Numbered from the stretch's first letter, positions 1 to 6,199 are shown. The stretch is DNA of 7,622 nt from Methanocorpusculum sp. (GCA_029987245.1 DALTWG010000067.1:1-7622); one strand, 5' to 3'. A program made the numbers and translations. Notes: a model not told the origin generated them from the sequence alone.

Positions 1-1111
1 AAACAAACACCAGGATTACCAGAACAAACGAAAGCATCTGGGCAAACAGATATTTCCCTCCTTTGCCCAGGCCTTTTATGGTCTGCAGATTGAGATACAT
101 CATAGGAGTTGCTGCATAGACTAATGTAAACACCTGAATAAAGAAAATTATCCCGGTCCAGTTTTCTCCAAGCAGAAGATGCACCAGGGGTTCTGCCATT
201 GCAGCAAGGCCTCCCATCAGGGGGAAGAGAAGAAAAGCATTGCAGATAAGAATGTAATGCATGAGTTTTATCCTGGTTTCTTTTGCGTCCTGGCATTTTG
301 CGATTGCCGGGAATGCCACTGTTTCTACCGGTTCATAGATGCAGCGTGCAATTGTCTTCGGGTAAATTTCGCCGGTTGTAAAATTACCCAGTGCTACGGT
401 CGAAAAAAATTTTCCGCCGATGAGCGAGGTTGAACTGAGGCGGATTGCAAGGCTTGCAAGAAGGACTCTCCAGCCGAATGCATAGAGTTTCTTCACTTTT
501 TCCCAGGAGAATACAAGTTTTGGTCTCCATATTACTGCAAACCACAGAATCAGCGTCAATGATGCAGCATATACTCCTTCTTCGAGAACAATAGACCAGA
601 TGCCGCAGCCGTTTACTGCCATGCATATTGCAAACCCTCCTGCAATCAGCGAGGAGGCGAGGCTGCAGAAAAAGTATTTGCGGAATTTAAATTCACGGTT
701 GATGAAAACATACTGAATTGATTGAAATGCATAGAAGAATATGAACAGACCGGTGACGCGCAAATACAGGGTCATGTCCCCTACCTGATAGAATTCGCTG
801 ATTGCAGGGCTTATGAAGAAGAGAACTGCATACAAAACAGCAGCTGCTGCCAGCTGCAGATAAAATACCGATGATTCTTCCACCTCGTCAATAGTTCGTT
901 TCTGTATAAGCGCCGAGCATAGTCCTTCATCAATAAGTGTCTGCATCAGATAAAATATGGCGGTAAGAATTGCGACTGTGCCGAAAGCCTCCGGTAAAAG
1001 AAACCGGGCAACAATAATATTGTAAACAAGGGTGATAATCTGAATGGCACGAGCTTCCAGGAATTTCCAGAGGAAGGATTTGATAAGGGTCAGGCGGAAA
1101 CTTTCTGTCAT
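1..1111 (-). CDS. Wzx-type lipopolysaccharide/polysaccharide flippase, C-terminus beyond window
   Basis: This reading frame starts at ATG 1111 and stays open to the left edge, giving 370 residues. Members of this family are usually about 470-500 residues, so roughly the last quarter is missing. It belongs to the MOP exporter superfamily (Polysacc_synt / WzxC-TuaB type), which flips lipid-linked oligosaccharides across the cytoplasmic membrane. Family features visible are ARFLLPEAFGTVAIL (35-49), DEGLCSALIQK (61-71), the FINREFKFRKYF segment (136-147) and GIWSIVLEEG (170-179). Hydrophobic helices are regularly spaced, for example at about 43-60, 85-104, 116-134, 150-166, 171-194, 285-304 and 320-342. 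The start gives the canonical N-terminus and sits 38 bases downstream of a TATA-like box. It is divergent from the large transporters. The polymer exported cannot be told from this fragment; other glycan genes would be expected to the left. Confidence 0.9.
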   Translation of the reverse strand, partial: MTESFRLTLIKSFLWKFLEARAIQIITLVYNIIVARFLLPEAFGTVAILTAIFYLMQTLIDEGLCSALIQKRTIDEVEESSVFYLQLAAAAVLYAVLFFISPAISEFYQVGDMTLYLRVTGLFIFFYAFQSIQYVFINREFKFRKYFFCSLASSLIAGGFAICMAVNGCGIWSIVLEEGVYAASLTLILWFAVIWRPKLVFSWEKVKKLYAFGWRVLLASLAIRLSSTSLIGGKFFSTVALGNFTTGEIYPKTIARCIYEPVETVAFPAIAKCQDAKETRIKLMHYILICNAFLLFPLMGGLAAMAEPLVHLLLGENWTGIIFFIQVFTLVYAATPMMYLNLQTIKGLGKGGKYLFAQMLSFVLVILVFV

Positions 1112-1144
1112 TAAATTGTATGAATAGTATTTGTATGATCTACT

Positions 1145-1153
1145 GATATTTGT
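1145..1153 (-). promoter_or_regulatory. TATA-like box for the flippase gene
   Basis: The minus strand reads ACAAATATC here, centred 38 bases upstream of ATG 1111. Archaeal transcription usually starts about 25 bases past the TATA centre, which would leave a leader of about 13 bases. No Shine-Dalgarno site is visible, so this would be a short-leader transcript. The assignment rests on base composition and spacing only. Confidence 0.4.
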
Positions 1154-1162
1154 ACTGATTCG

Positions 1163-1173
1163 TAAATAATATA
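1163..1173 (+). promoter_or_regulatory. TATA-like box for the first EamA-fusion gene
   Basis: The sequence TAAATAATATA is centred 38 bases upstream of ATG 1206. It lies back to back with the flippase box within the 94-base divergent intergenic region. The predicted leader is about 11-13 bases with no clear Shine-Dalgarno site. The spacing matches the other TATA-like boxes in this window. Confidence 0.45.
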
Positions 1174-1205
1174 GGGAGATACAACTAATTATTATTTCTT
1201 AGAGT

Positions 1206-3218
1206 ATGTCGTTTGGTTTCCGGATGAAAAATACTTATGTATTTGCTATAGTCTGTGCTCTTGCTGCAGCTTTGCTTATGGGTACAAAAACGCCGGTGTC
1301 CAAACTGCTTCTGGATTCGACTGACCCGGTTATGTCATCGACTCTGTTCAGTGCCGGGGCTGCAGTTGGTCTACTTTTTGTTATGTTTTTTGCCCGGAAA
1401 ACAGCAGTTGTTGATGCTGCATGTCATCTCCGCAAATCCGATGCGCCGTATTTAATTGCTATAATACTGACAAGCCTTGCCGGAGCGCTTTCTTTTTACT
1501 TTGGTCTTTCGCTGTGTGCCTCGTCAAATGCGTCTCTTCTCAATAATTTTACCGTTGTTTCAACGGCGCTTATCGCGTTTCTGATTTTTAAGGAGAATAT
1601 CTCAAAACGCCTCTGGATTGGCATTATTCTGACGGTGCTTGGCTGTGTTGCCCTGTCGGCAGCGAACCTTTCGTCGCTGCAGTTTTCTCCAGGGTCGCTG
1701 CTAATTGTTCTATCCTGTGTCTTTTACGGGTTCAATAACAATTTTATGAAAAAAATAGCGCACCGCAATCCGGTTGAGATTGTCATTGTGCGCTGTGCGG
1801 GGATAGCTTTGTGCAGTCTCTGCATTGCAATGGCTCTTGGAAGCTCTCTTCCGGATCCGGCCATTGTTTTATTAATGCTGGTTTGCGGTTTTGTTTTTTC
1901 CGGGCTGGTAAATATTTTCATTGTGTATGCGCAAAGATATGTGGGTGCTGCAAAAACAGGTGCCATTATCGGCATATCGCCGCTAATCGGGGTTTTGATA
2001 GCTGTTCTTTTCTTAGGGGAGTCGCTTTCGATTATCTTTATCGGTTCCCTTGTGCTTGTTATCCCCGGAATGTACTTTATACTGACGCGCAACAAGGAGA
2101 TTGTAATAGAAGAGGAGGAAGAGGATATCAGCGAATCGCCTCTGTTTTCCTCGATGCGTGAATCGTCCAAAGACGAGGCACGCAATTATCTGATTTCGTT
2201 CGGTTTTCTTTCTGTCGCGGTTTTGTATATCCTGGTAATGTTCGGTTACCTGGGTGATCCCGGCGCAGGTATGACGCCGTTTAGTCTTAGCAGGCATTTG
2301 TATATGTGCTGGCTGATTGTCGGTATTGCACAGATGCTTTGCGGCATTATTCTTCTTCTTTTACGCAAACGTGTTCTTGCAGCGATTACGTTTTTGTTTT
2401 TCGGGGCGGTGCACATATTATTCTATACTAGTGAAGGCAATCTGCTCATTGCTATCACACTGACGCTTTCCGCGCTGTTTTTAGGTCTGGTTCTTCTTAC
2501 GGCAAATGACAGACAGAAATATGTGTATTCCGGGATTATTGTATTGAACAGCGGGGTTAGTGTTTTCGGATTTTTCGCAGGAAGCGGTGTTATGCGGGTG
2601 GTTACTGCAGTTTTGATGTGTATTGCAGTCGTATTGTCTCTGTATTTTGCTGTTGCCAGTGCATCACAAAAGTATGCATTCCCCCTTGGGAAATATCTGG
2701 TTGCAAACGGGCATATTACTTTCAGCCGCTGCGGAGCGGTTTTGGGATTTTTAATTTTCGGGTCATATATTTTAATATGGACAATCCATTCTCTTGTGCA
2801 GACGGAGCCGATTTCCGAGTATGCAAGAGTATGTACGGGGACAGGTTACGGTTTTATTCTGATTCTTACCGGTCTTCTTCTCTTCTTTATCGGGAAAAAA
2901 CATTTTATCGGGATTGTTTATCTTTGTTCCGGTCTTAATATCTGGCTTGGAACGTATGTCCCGAACGGGTATGAAGCATATACGCTGCCGGTTTTGTTTA
3001 TGATTATCGGTGTTTTTGCGGTTCTAAGAAACAATTCGGCATTGCTCCTGGCTCTTGTGTTAATCTGCACTGGTCTTGCGGATATTTTCTATCTTGTACT
3101 TGACGTGTATCCGGAACTTGTCACTATTAGTATTCTGCTGGAAATTTTCAGTCTGCTTCTCTGCCTCTATCAGTCATTTGCGGTATTTTCAGAGAAATTC
3201 AAACTGCCGCTGTTTTGA
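1206..3218 (+). CDS. EamA (DMT) transporter fused to two tandem SatP/AceTr-like six-helix units, copy 1
   Basis: This 670-residue polytopic membrane protein has about 22 predicted helices. Residues 9-295 form a ten-helix EamA domain made of two five-helix halves. The halves carry the usual signatures: ALIAFLIFKENISKRLWIGI (121-140), and LGESLSIIFIG (270-280) leading into LVIPGMYFIL (284-293). An acidic linker (298-325, with EEEEED at 302-307) leads to a C-terminal region of twelve helices. That region divides into repeat A (about 327-497) and repeat B (about 505-670). Each repeat has a helix-1 segment with FG, a GxxLLLxxKx turn into helix 3, and a closing LY...A...S-K-x-PL motif. From memory these resemble E. 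coli SatP/YaaH (GPR1/FUN34/YaaH family), but remotely and without its NPAPLGL motif. EamA proteins are typically about 300 residues, so the tail is extra. ATG 1206 is preferred over ATG 1224 because it aligns residue for residue with the paralogue's start. EamA membership is sure, the SatP likeness is inference, and the substrate is unknown. Confidence 0.9.
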   Translation: MSFGFRMKNTYVFAIVCALAAALLMGTKTPVSKLLLDSTDPVMSSTLFSAGAAVGLLFVMFFARKTAVVDAACHLRKSDAPYLIAIILTSLAGALSFYFGLSLCASSNASLLNNFTVVSTALIAFLIFKENISKRLWIGIILTVLGCVALSAANLSSLQFSPGSLLIVLSCVFYGFNNNFMKKIAHRNPVEIVIVRCAGIALCSLCIAMALGSSLPDPAIVLLMLVCGFVFSGLVNIFIVYAQRYVGAAKTGAIIGISPLIGVLIAVLFLGESLSIIFIGSLVLVIPGMYFILTRNKEIVIEEEEEDISESPLFSSMRESSKDEARNYLISFGFLSVAVLYILVMFGYLGDPGAGMTPFSLSRHLYMCWLIVGIAQMLCGIILLLLRKRVLAAITFLFFGAVHILFYTSEGNLLIAITLTLSALFLGLVLLTANDRQKYVYSGIIVLNSGVSVFGFFAGSGVMRVVTAVLMCIAVVLSLYFAVASASQKYAFPLGKYLVANGHITFSRCGAVLGFLIFGSYILIWTIHSLVQTEPISEYARVCTGTGYGFILILTGLLLFFIGKKHFIGIVYLCSGLNIWLGTYVPNGYEAYTLPVLFMIIGVFAVLRNNSALLLALVLICTGLADIFYLVLDVYPELVTISILLEIFSLLLCLYQSFAVFSEKFKLPLF

Positions 3219-3221
3219 AGA

Positions 3222-3262
3222 AATCATATCCGGACGGGCAGGTATGATTATTATATTCTTTT
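3222..3262 (+). terminator. Hairpin plus T-rich tract after the first EamA-fusion gene
   Basis: Perfect 7-base arms AATCATA (3222-3228) and TATGATT (3243-3249) can be extended inward by one G·T wobble and one G-C pair to a 9-base-pair stem with a 10-base loop. A T-rich stretch running to CTTTT follows. The position, four bases past the stop codon, suits a terminator or attenuator between the paralogues. The T-rich flank also contains the proposed promoter of the next gene. This is seen in sequence only. Confidence 0.4.
3250..3257 (+). promoter_or_regulatory. TATA-like box for the second EamA-fusion gene
   Basis: ATTATATT is centred about 37 bases upstream of ATG 3291, the same spacing as the other candidate promoters here. 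If used, the second paralogue has its own short-leader transcript. Because the intergenic gap is only 72 bases, read-through from the first gene is equally possible. Confidence 0.4.
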
Positions 3263-3290
3263 AAGGATGAAGGTAGTATATAATTAGTAA

Positions 3291-5312
3291 ATGAAGTGCA
3301 GCAGCCTTTTCAAAAATACGTATTATATTGCAGGACTGTGTGCCGTTCTTGCTGCTGTTGCTTATGCCGTCGAACTGCCGTTTTCCAAACTGATGTTTGC
3401 TTCATCCGGGACACTGATGACACTTGCTTTCTGCTTTTTCGGTGGCGCTGCGGGTTTGGCGCTTTGTGCATTTTTTGGAAGAAAGACTTCGTTTATGGAT
3501 ACATCACGCAATCTTAGAAAATCCGATATGCCGGTTTTTATTTTCGTGATTCTAACATCGGCTGCTGCTAATATTCTGATTTATCTCGGGCTTGACGGGA
3601 CTTCTGCTTCGGATACTTCCATTCTCTCGAATTTTGTAACCGTTGCTTCTGCTTTGATTGCTTTGTTTATTTTCAAGGAAAAAATACCAAAACGCCTCTG
3701 GATTGGAATTATTTTCATCACACTCGGCACGTTTGCTCTGTCTTCATCTGAAGACGCCGCCTTCTTCTCATTTTCCTTCGGCTCAGTTTTTATTCTCCTG
3801 GGCTGTATCACGATGGGTTTGTATTTTAATCTGTTAAACAGGCTTGCAGACCGCAATCCTACCCAGGTCAATATTATCCGCTGTTTTTTCTGTGCAGCAG
3901 GTATATTCCTGTTTGCCCTGTGTGCCGGTGAAAGCATCCCCTCGATTGTTTCCATTCTTGAAATCATGCTTATCGGCTTTATTTCATTCGGTCTTTCCGG
4001 TTTGTTTATGATGTATGCGCAAAGAGAGTTCAATGTGGCAAAAGCATCAGCGATTATCGGTATCTATCCTCTGATTAGTGTCGTTATTTCCTTCATTCTT
4101 TTTCAGGAGATGCCGGAGATTACGTTCCTTGCAGCACTGGTTTTAGTAATTCCGGGAATGTACTTTGCGATTACGAAAAACCGCGCTGAAGAACCTGATG
4201 ATGATGAATATATAAATGCTGAAAAATATGAAGGCGTGTTTCTTACAAGTATGCCGGTCTCTTTGAAAAATGAAATGCGCAATTATGCCACATCTTTCGG
4301 TTTTCTGTTAATGGCTGCGCTGTATATCCTGATTCTGTTCAGCATCAATGATGTGTTTTCCGGAACACTGACTGATGCGGAGGCATATTCCTCAATGACA
4401 ATTCCTGCAGTTATTATAGGTATTGTTCTTTTGCTGTGCGGTATTGTTCTTTTACTTCTTCGCAACCGTGTTTTGTCTGCGGTTACGTTTATCTTTTCCT
4501 CGGCCTTGTGTCTCCTGTATGCTTGTGAAGATGCAAGTTATTTTGTTACACCGATGATTTCTCTTTTTTCCCTTGTTCTGGCTCTTGTTTTGCTCACTTC
4601 TGCCAGTCCGAAGAAATATGCATATGCATTGATAAACGGCATGTGCGGTCTTGTCGGTTTTCTCGGCATAGCCGAGTCGGATACTATTATGGGGATGGCA
4701 TCTATTGTTCTTATGATAGTATGTGCCGTTATGCTGATTTATTTTTCTCTTGCCTGTGCTGCACAAAAGATTCATCTGCCGTTAACGAAGTTTCTGACTA
4801 CTGATGATGATATGACATTTTCACGTTCCGGTCCAGTTCTCGGGTATCTGTTTATCGGATCGTATCTGTTTATGTGGATTATACATAATTATGTCGGCGG
4901 GGAACTTTTTCCGGTAGAAACGACGAATGCTATATGTCTTTCTCTTTCGTTAATGATTATTGCTATCGGTCTTATGGCGTTTGGCATTGGAAAAATGCGG
5001 TTTACACCGCTGATGTTTCTTGGTGTGGGGTGTTCCTTCCTTCTTGATTTGTTTGTAACTGGTTCAATGCATTATGTTGTGGGTATACTTTTACTTATAC
5101 TTGGCATATTTGCGGTAATTCGGAAAAATTCGCGTCTTTTGCCGTCGCTTCTTTTAATCGGATTTGCTTTTGCCCGTTTTTTTTCAAACAGCATCGAGTC
5201 ATATCCGGACCTGATTACGGTTGTGTCTATTCTGAATGCAGCATGTATGCTTCTTGCGGTATATCTGGCGTTTGCTGTCTTTTCGGAAAAGTTCAAACTG
5301 CCGTTGTTTTGA
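3291..5312 (+). CDS. EamA (DMT) transporter fused to two tandem SatP/AceTr-like six-helix units, copy 2
   Basis: This 673-residue tandem paralogue has the same architecture as the upstream gene. EamA occupies about 9-296, with ALIALFIFKEKIPKRLWIGI at 121-140 and LVIPGMYFAI at 285-294. An acidic linker (299-325, DDDE at 303-306) follows, then repeat A (about 330-500) and repeat B (about 508-673). Repeat B opens with TFSRSGPVLGYL (509-520) and IGSYLFMWIIHN (522-533), which by eye recall the first helix of SatP (LGLMGFG...LHN, from memory). The protein ends in FAVFSEKFKLPLF, identical to the upstream paralogue. KNTY falls at residues 8-11 in both, which fixes the start. The acidic linker and the loops around 350-370 and 535-548 have diverged most. 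It probably has 22 helices in the cytoplasmic membrane. The two copies could act together or on different substrates; neither can be decided here. The stop lies 15 bases from a convergent gene. Confidence 0.9.
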   Translation: MKCSSLFKNTYYIAGLCAVLAAVAYAVELPFSKLMFASSGTLMTLAFCFFGGAAGLALCAFFGRKTSFMDTSRNLRKSDMPVFIFVILTSAAANILIYLGLDGTSASDTSILSNFVTVASALIALFIFKEKIPKRLWIGIIFITLGTFALSSSEDAAFFSFSFGSVFILLGCITMGLYFNLLNRLADRNPTQVNIIRCFFCAAGIFLFALCAGESIPSIVSILEIMLIGFISFGLSGLFMMYAQREFNVAKASAIIGIYPLISVVISFILFQEMPEITFLAALVLVIPGMYFAITKNRAEEPDDDEYINAEKYEGVFLTSMPVSLKNEMRNYATSFGFLLMAALYILILFSINDVFSGTLTDAEAYSSMTIPAVIIGIVLLLCGIVLLLLRNRVLSAVTFIFSSALCLLYACEDASYFVTPMISLFSLVLALVLLTSASPKKYAYALINGMCGLVGFLGIAESDTIMGMASIVLMIVCAVMLIYFSLACAAQKIHLPLTKFLTTDDDMTFSRSGPVLGYLFIGSYLFMWIIHNYVGGELFPVETTNAICLSLSLMIIAIGLMAFGIGKMRFTPLMFLGVGCSFLLDLFVTGSMHYVVGILLLILGIFAVIRKNSRLLPSLLLIGFAFARFFSNSIESYPDLITVVSILNAACMLLAVYLAFAVFSEKFKLPLF

Positions 5313-5321
5313 TTTGGATGT

Positions 5322-5334
5322 GTCTTTTTATTTG
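5322..5334 (+). terminator. Oligo-T stretch ending the EamA-fusion cluster
   Basis: The sequence GTCTTTTTATTTG lies 9 bases past the stop of the second paralogue and overlaps the last codons of the convergent gene. Archaeal termination often needs only a T-run, so this is a plausible end for the plus-strand transcript. No hairpin is evident. Confidence 0.35.
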
Positions 5335-5678
5335 AGGTGTTTTTCCCATTCGGTCTGTTTAAATCCGATAAGTACAAAGTCCTTGCCGATAAGCAGCGGT
5401 CGTTTGACCAGCATTCTGTTTGAGGCAAGCAGTGCAAACTGTTCGTCTTCGGTCAATTCGAGGAGTTTTTCTTTGAGGTTGAGTTCTTTATAGAGCAGTC
5501 CGCTGGTGTTGAAGAATTTTTTCAAAGGCAGTCCGCTTGTTTTGTGCCATGTGCGCAGTTCGGTATCTGCGGGATTTTGTTCTTTGATGTCGCGTTCCTC
5601 AAAATCAGCGCCGTTTTCTTCAAGGAATTTATGCGCTTTCTGACATGTGGTGCATTTCGGATACCAGAGAAGCAGCAT
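5328..5678 (-). CDS. Spx/ArsC-family thioredoxin-fold protein (arsenate reductase-like)
   Basis: This 116-residue protein matches the usual length of the Spx/MgsR/ArsC family. The N-terminal strand leads into YPKCTTCQKA (6-15), a CxxC motif with C9 and C12. The family's RP signature is at R93-P94 (VKRPLLIG, 92-98), followed by FVLIGFK (101-107). Classical ArsC uses an extra arginine in the region of GLPLKKFFNTSG (49-60); here that stretch has lysines, so it is closer to the Spx/YffB-like branch than to a proven arsenate reductase. Spx itself acts on the bacterial RNA polymerase alpha C-terminal domain, which archaea lack, so a thiol-redox role is more likely. By eye it resembles clostridial members, suggesting transfer. 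It begins in a TAATG overlap with the upstream gene, with a strong Shine-Dalgarno site, so the two are translationally coupled. Confidence 0.87.
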   Translation of the reverse strand: MLLLWYPKCTTCQKAHKFLEENGADFEERDIKEQNPADTELRTWHKTSGLPLKKFFNTSGLLYKELNLKEKLLELTEDEQFALLASNRMLVKRPLLIGKDFVLIGFKQTEWEKHLK

Positions 5679-5992
5679 TAGTCCGCCTCCTCGTCAAGTG
5701 TTTCAAGGTAGAAACTTACCGGTCTGAATCCGTCATTGCAGGATATCATGGCTGTTTTCGGATTTTTCATCCAGCCGTTATAGAAATTTTGTCCTCCGTG
5801 CGCCAGTGTCATTACAAAGGGCGATATGGTGTTCCATGCGCTGTCGCAGAATCCGTCGGGTTTTTGCCAACCGTTTGCGATGAAGGTCTGTCCTTCTTTC
5901 ATGTCGCAGGCGTGTTCTATCGGGTTTTCATATTTTTCGATGAGGTCTGTGTGGGTGGTTATTTTTACTGCGGTGATGCGGATTTTTTTCAT
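5678..5992 (-). CDS. TIGR04076-type small Cys-containing protein, function unknown
   Basis: This 104-residue soluble protein has the hallmarks of the TIGR04076 family of anaerobic bacteria and archaea. They are an N-terminal KIRITAVKI strand (3-11), a DLIEKY segment (16-21), C29 followed by KEGQTF (32-37), PDGFCDSAW (45-53), and a C-terminal CNDGFRPVSFYLE (85-97). The cysteines are C29, C49 and C85, at conserved family positions as I remember them. No enzymatic role is established to my knowledge. ATG 5992 is chosen because the family begins with this strand. The frame stays open further upstream, but the longer start at 6085 would lie inside the tRNA gene and cannot be real. Its stop overlaps the next ATG by one base (TAATG), implying a two-gene operon with the thioredoxin-fold protein. 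A thiol or metal-binding role is only an inference. Confidence 0.84.
   Translation of the reverse strand: MKKIRITAVKITTHTDLIEKYENPIEHACDMKEGQTFIANGWQKPDGFCDSAWNTISPFVMTLAHGGQNFYNGWMKNPKTAMISCNDGFRPVSFYLETLDEEAD
5686..5692 (-). promoter_or_regulatory. Strong Shine-Dalgarno site for the Spx/ArsC-like gene
   Basis: The minus strand reads GAGGAGG within the last codons of the upstream gene, 7 bases before ATG 5678. This is the clearest ribosome binding site in the window. It supports both the start choice and coupled translation across the TAATG overlap. Confidence 0.75.
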
Positions 5993-6047
5993 GTGATTAT
6001 ATTCGCGTATGTGAGAATAAATGTATTTCGGATAGAGAATATTGAAA

Positions 6048-6060
6048 GAATGAAAAGAAG
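6048..6060 (-). terminator. Pyrimidine/T-rich tract after tRNA-Leu
   Basis: Immediately after the tRNA discriminator base the minus strand reads CTTCTTTTCATTC, a T-rich run suitable as an archaeal tRNA terminator. It also shows that no CCA is encoded. Confidence 0.4.
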
Positions 6061-6144
6061 TGCGAGGGGTGGGATTCGAACCCATGAACTACTGAAGACC
6101 AGATCTTAAGTCTGGCGCCGTTGGCCTGGCTTGGCTACCCTCGC
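6061..6144 (-). tRNA. tRNA-Leu, anticodon TAA (UAA)
   Basis: The 84-base gene folds as a class II tRNA. The acceptor arm GCGAGGG pairs perfectly with CCCTCGC, with discriminator A at 6061. The D arm is GCC...GGC with an AGCCAGGCC-containing loop typical of tRNA-Leu. The anticodon arm CCAGA-CTTAAGA-TCTGG gives anticodon TAA, and a long variable arm follows. The T loop is TTCGAAT in a GGG/CCC-based stem. No intron is present and CCA is not encoded, as is common in archaea. The outermost T-stem pair is A·C instead of a Watson-Crick pair. The gene lies 37 bases downstream of the DUF2156 gene on the same strand. Confidence 0.96.
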
Positions 6145-6170
6145 CTGACCTTATTATATTGTACGTTCCT

Positions 6171-6180
6171 CCATAAAAAC
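6171..6180 (-). promoter_or_regulatory. Candidate TATA box for tRNA-Leu
   Basis: The minus strand reads GTTTTTATGG, centred about 32 bases before the mature tRNA 5' end, which would place the transcription start a few bases upstream of it. A second AT-rich element, AATATAATAA (6151-6160), is closer but would put the start inside the tRNA. The gene could also be co-transcribed with the DUF2156 gene. Confidence 0.35.
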
Positions 6181-6199
6181 CTCATGGTATGATATACCA
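6175..6199 (-). terminator. Palindrome and T5 tract at the end of the DUF2156 gene
   Basis: A perfect 6-base inverted repeat, TGGTAT / ATACCA with a 3-base loop (6185-6199), spans the last codons. On the minus strand it is followed 5 bases later by TTTTT (6179-6175). This is a weak hairpin-plus-T terminator candidate. The T tract coincides with the proposed TATA box of the tRNA gene, so the two roles may compete. Confidence 0.3.

Noticed and set aside
179..626. Short frames of 80-84 codons overlapping the left-hand flippase
   Set aside because: They lie inside the flippase coding frame, which is continuous from 1111 to the edge with recognisable motifs.
838..860. CAGCAGCTGCTG palindrome with neighbouring CAGCTGCAG
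   Set aside because: It encodes an Leu-Gln-Leu-Ala-Ala-Ala-Ala membrane segment in the flippase; low-complexity codon choice explains it.
1724..2185. Open frame of about 150 codons antisense to the first EamA-fusion gene
   Set aside because: It is a shadow of a clear membrane-protein gene; its product is Ser/Thr/Ile-rich with no domain pattern. The same holds for the antisense frames at 3581-4033, 4452-4775 and 5072-5437.
5993..6085. N-terminal extension of the TIGR04076-like gene to an ATG at 6085
   Set aside because: It would start inside the T arm of the tRNA-Leu gene and add 31 residues absent from the family; ATG 5992 gives the usual N-terminus.
6061..6144. tRNA-Leu as an integration site for a mobile island
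   Set aside because: I found no repeat of the tRNA 3' end elsewhere in the window and no integrase, so only the compositional change near it remains.
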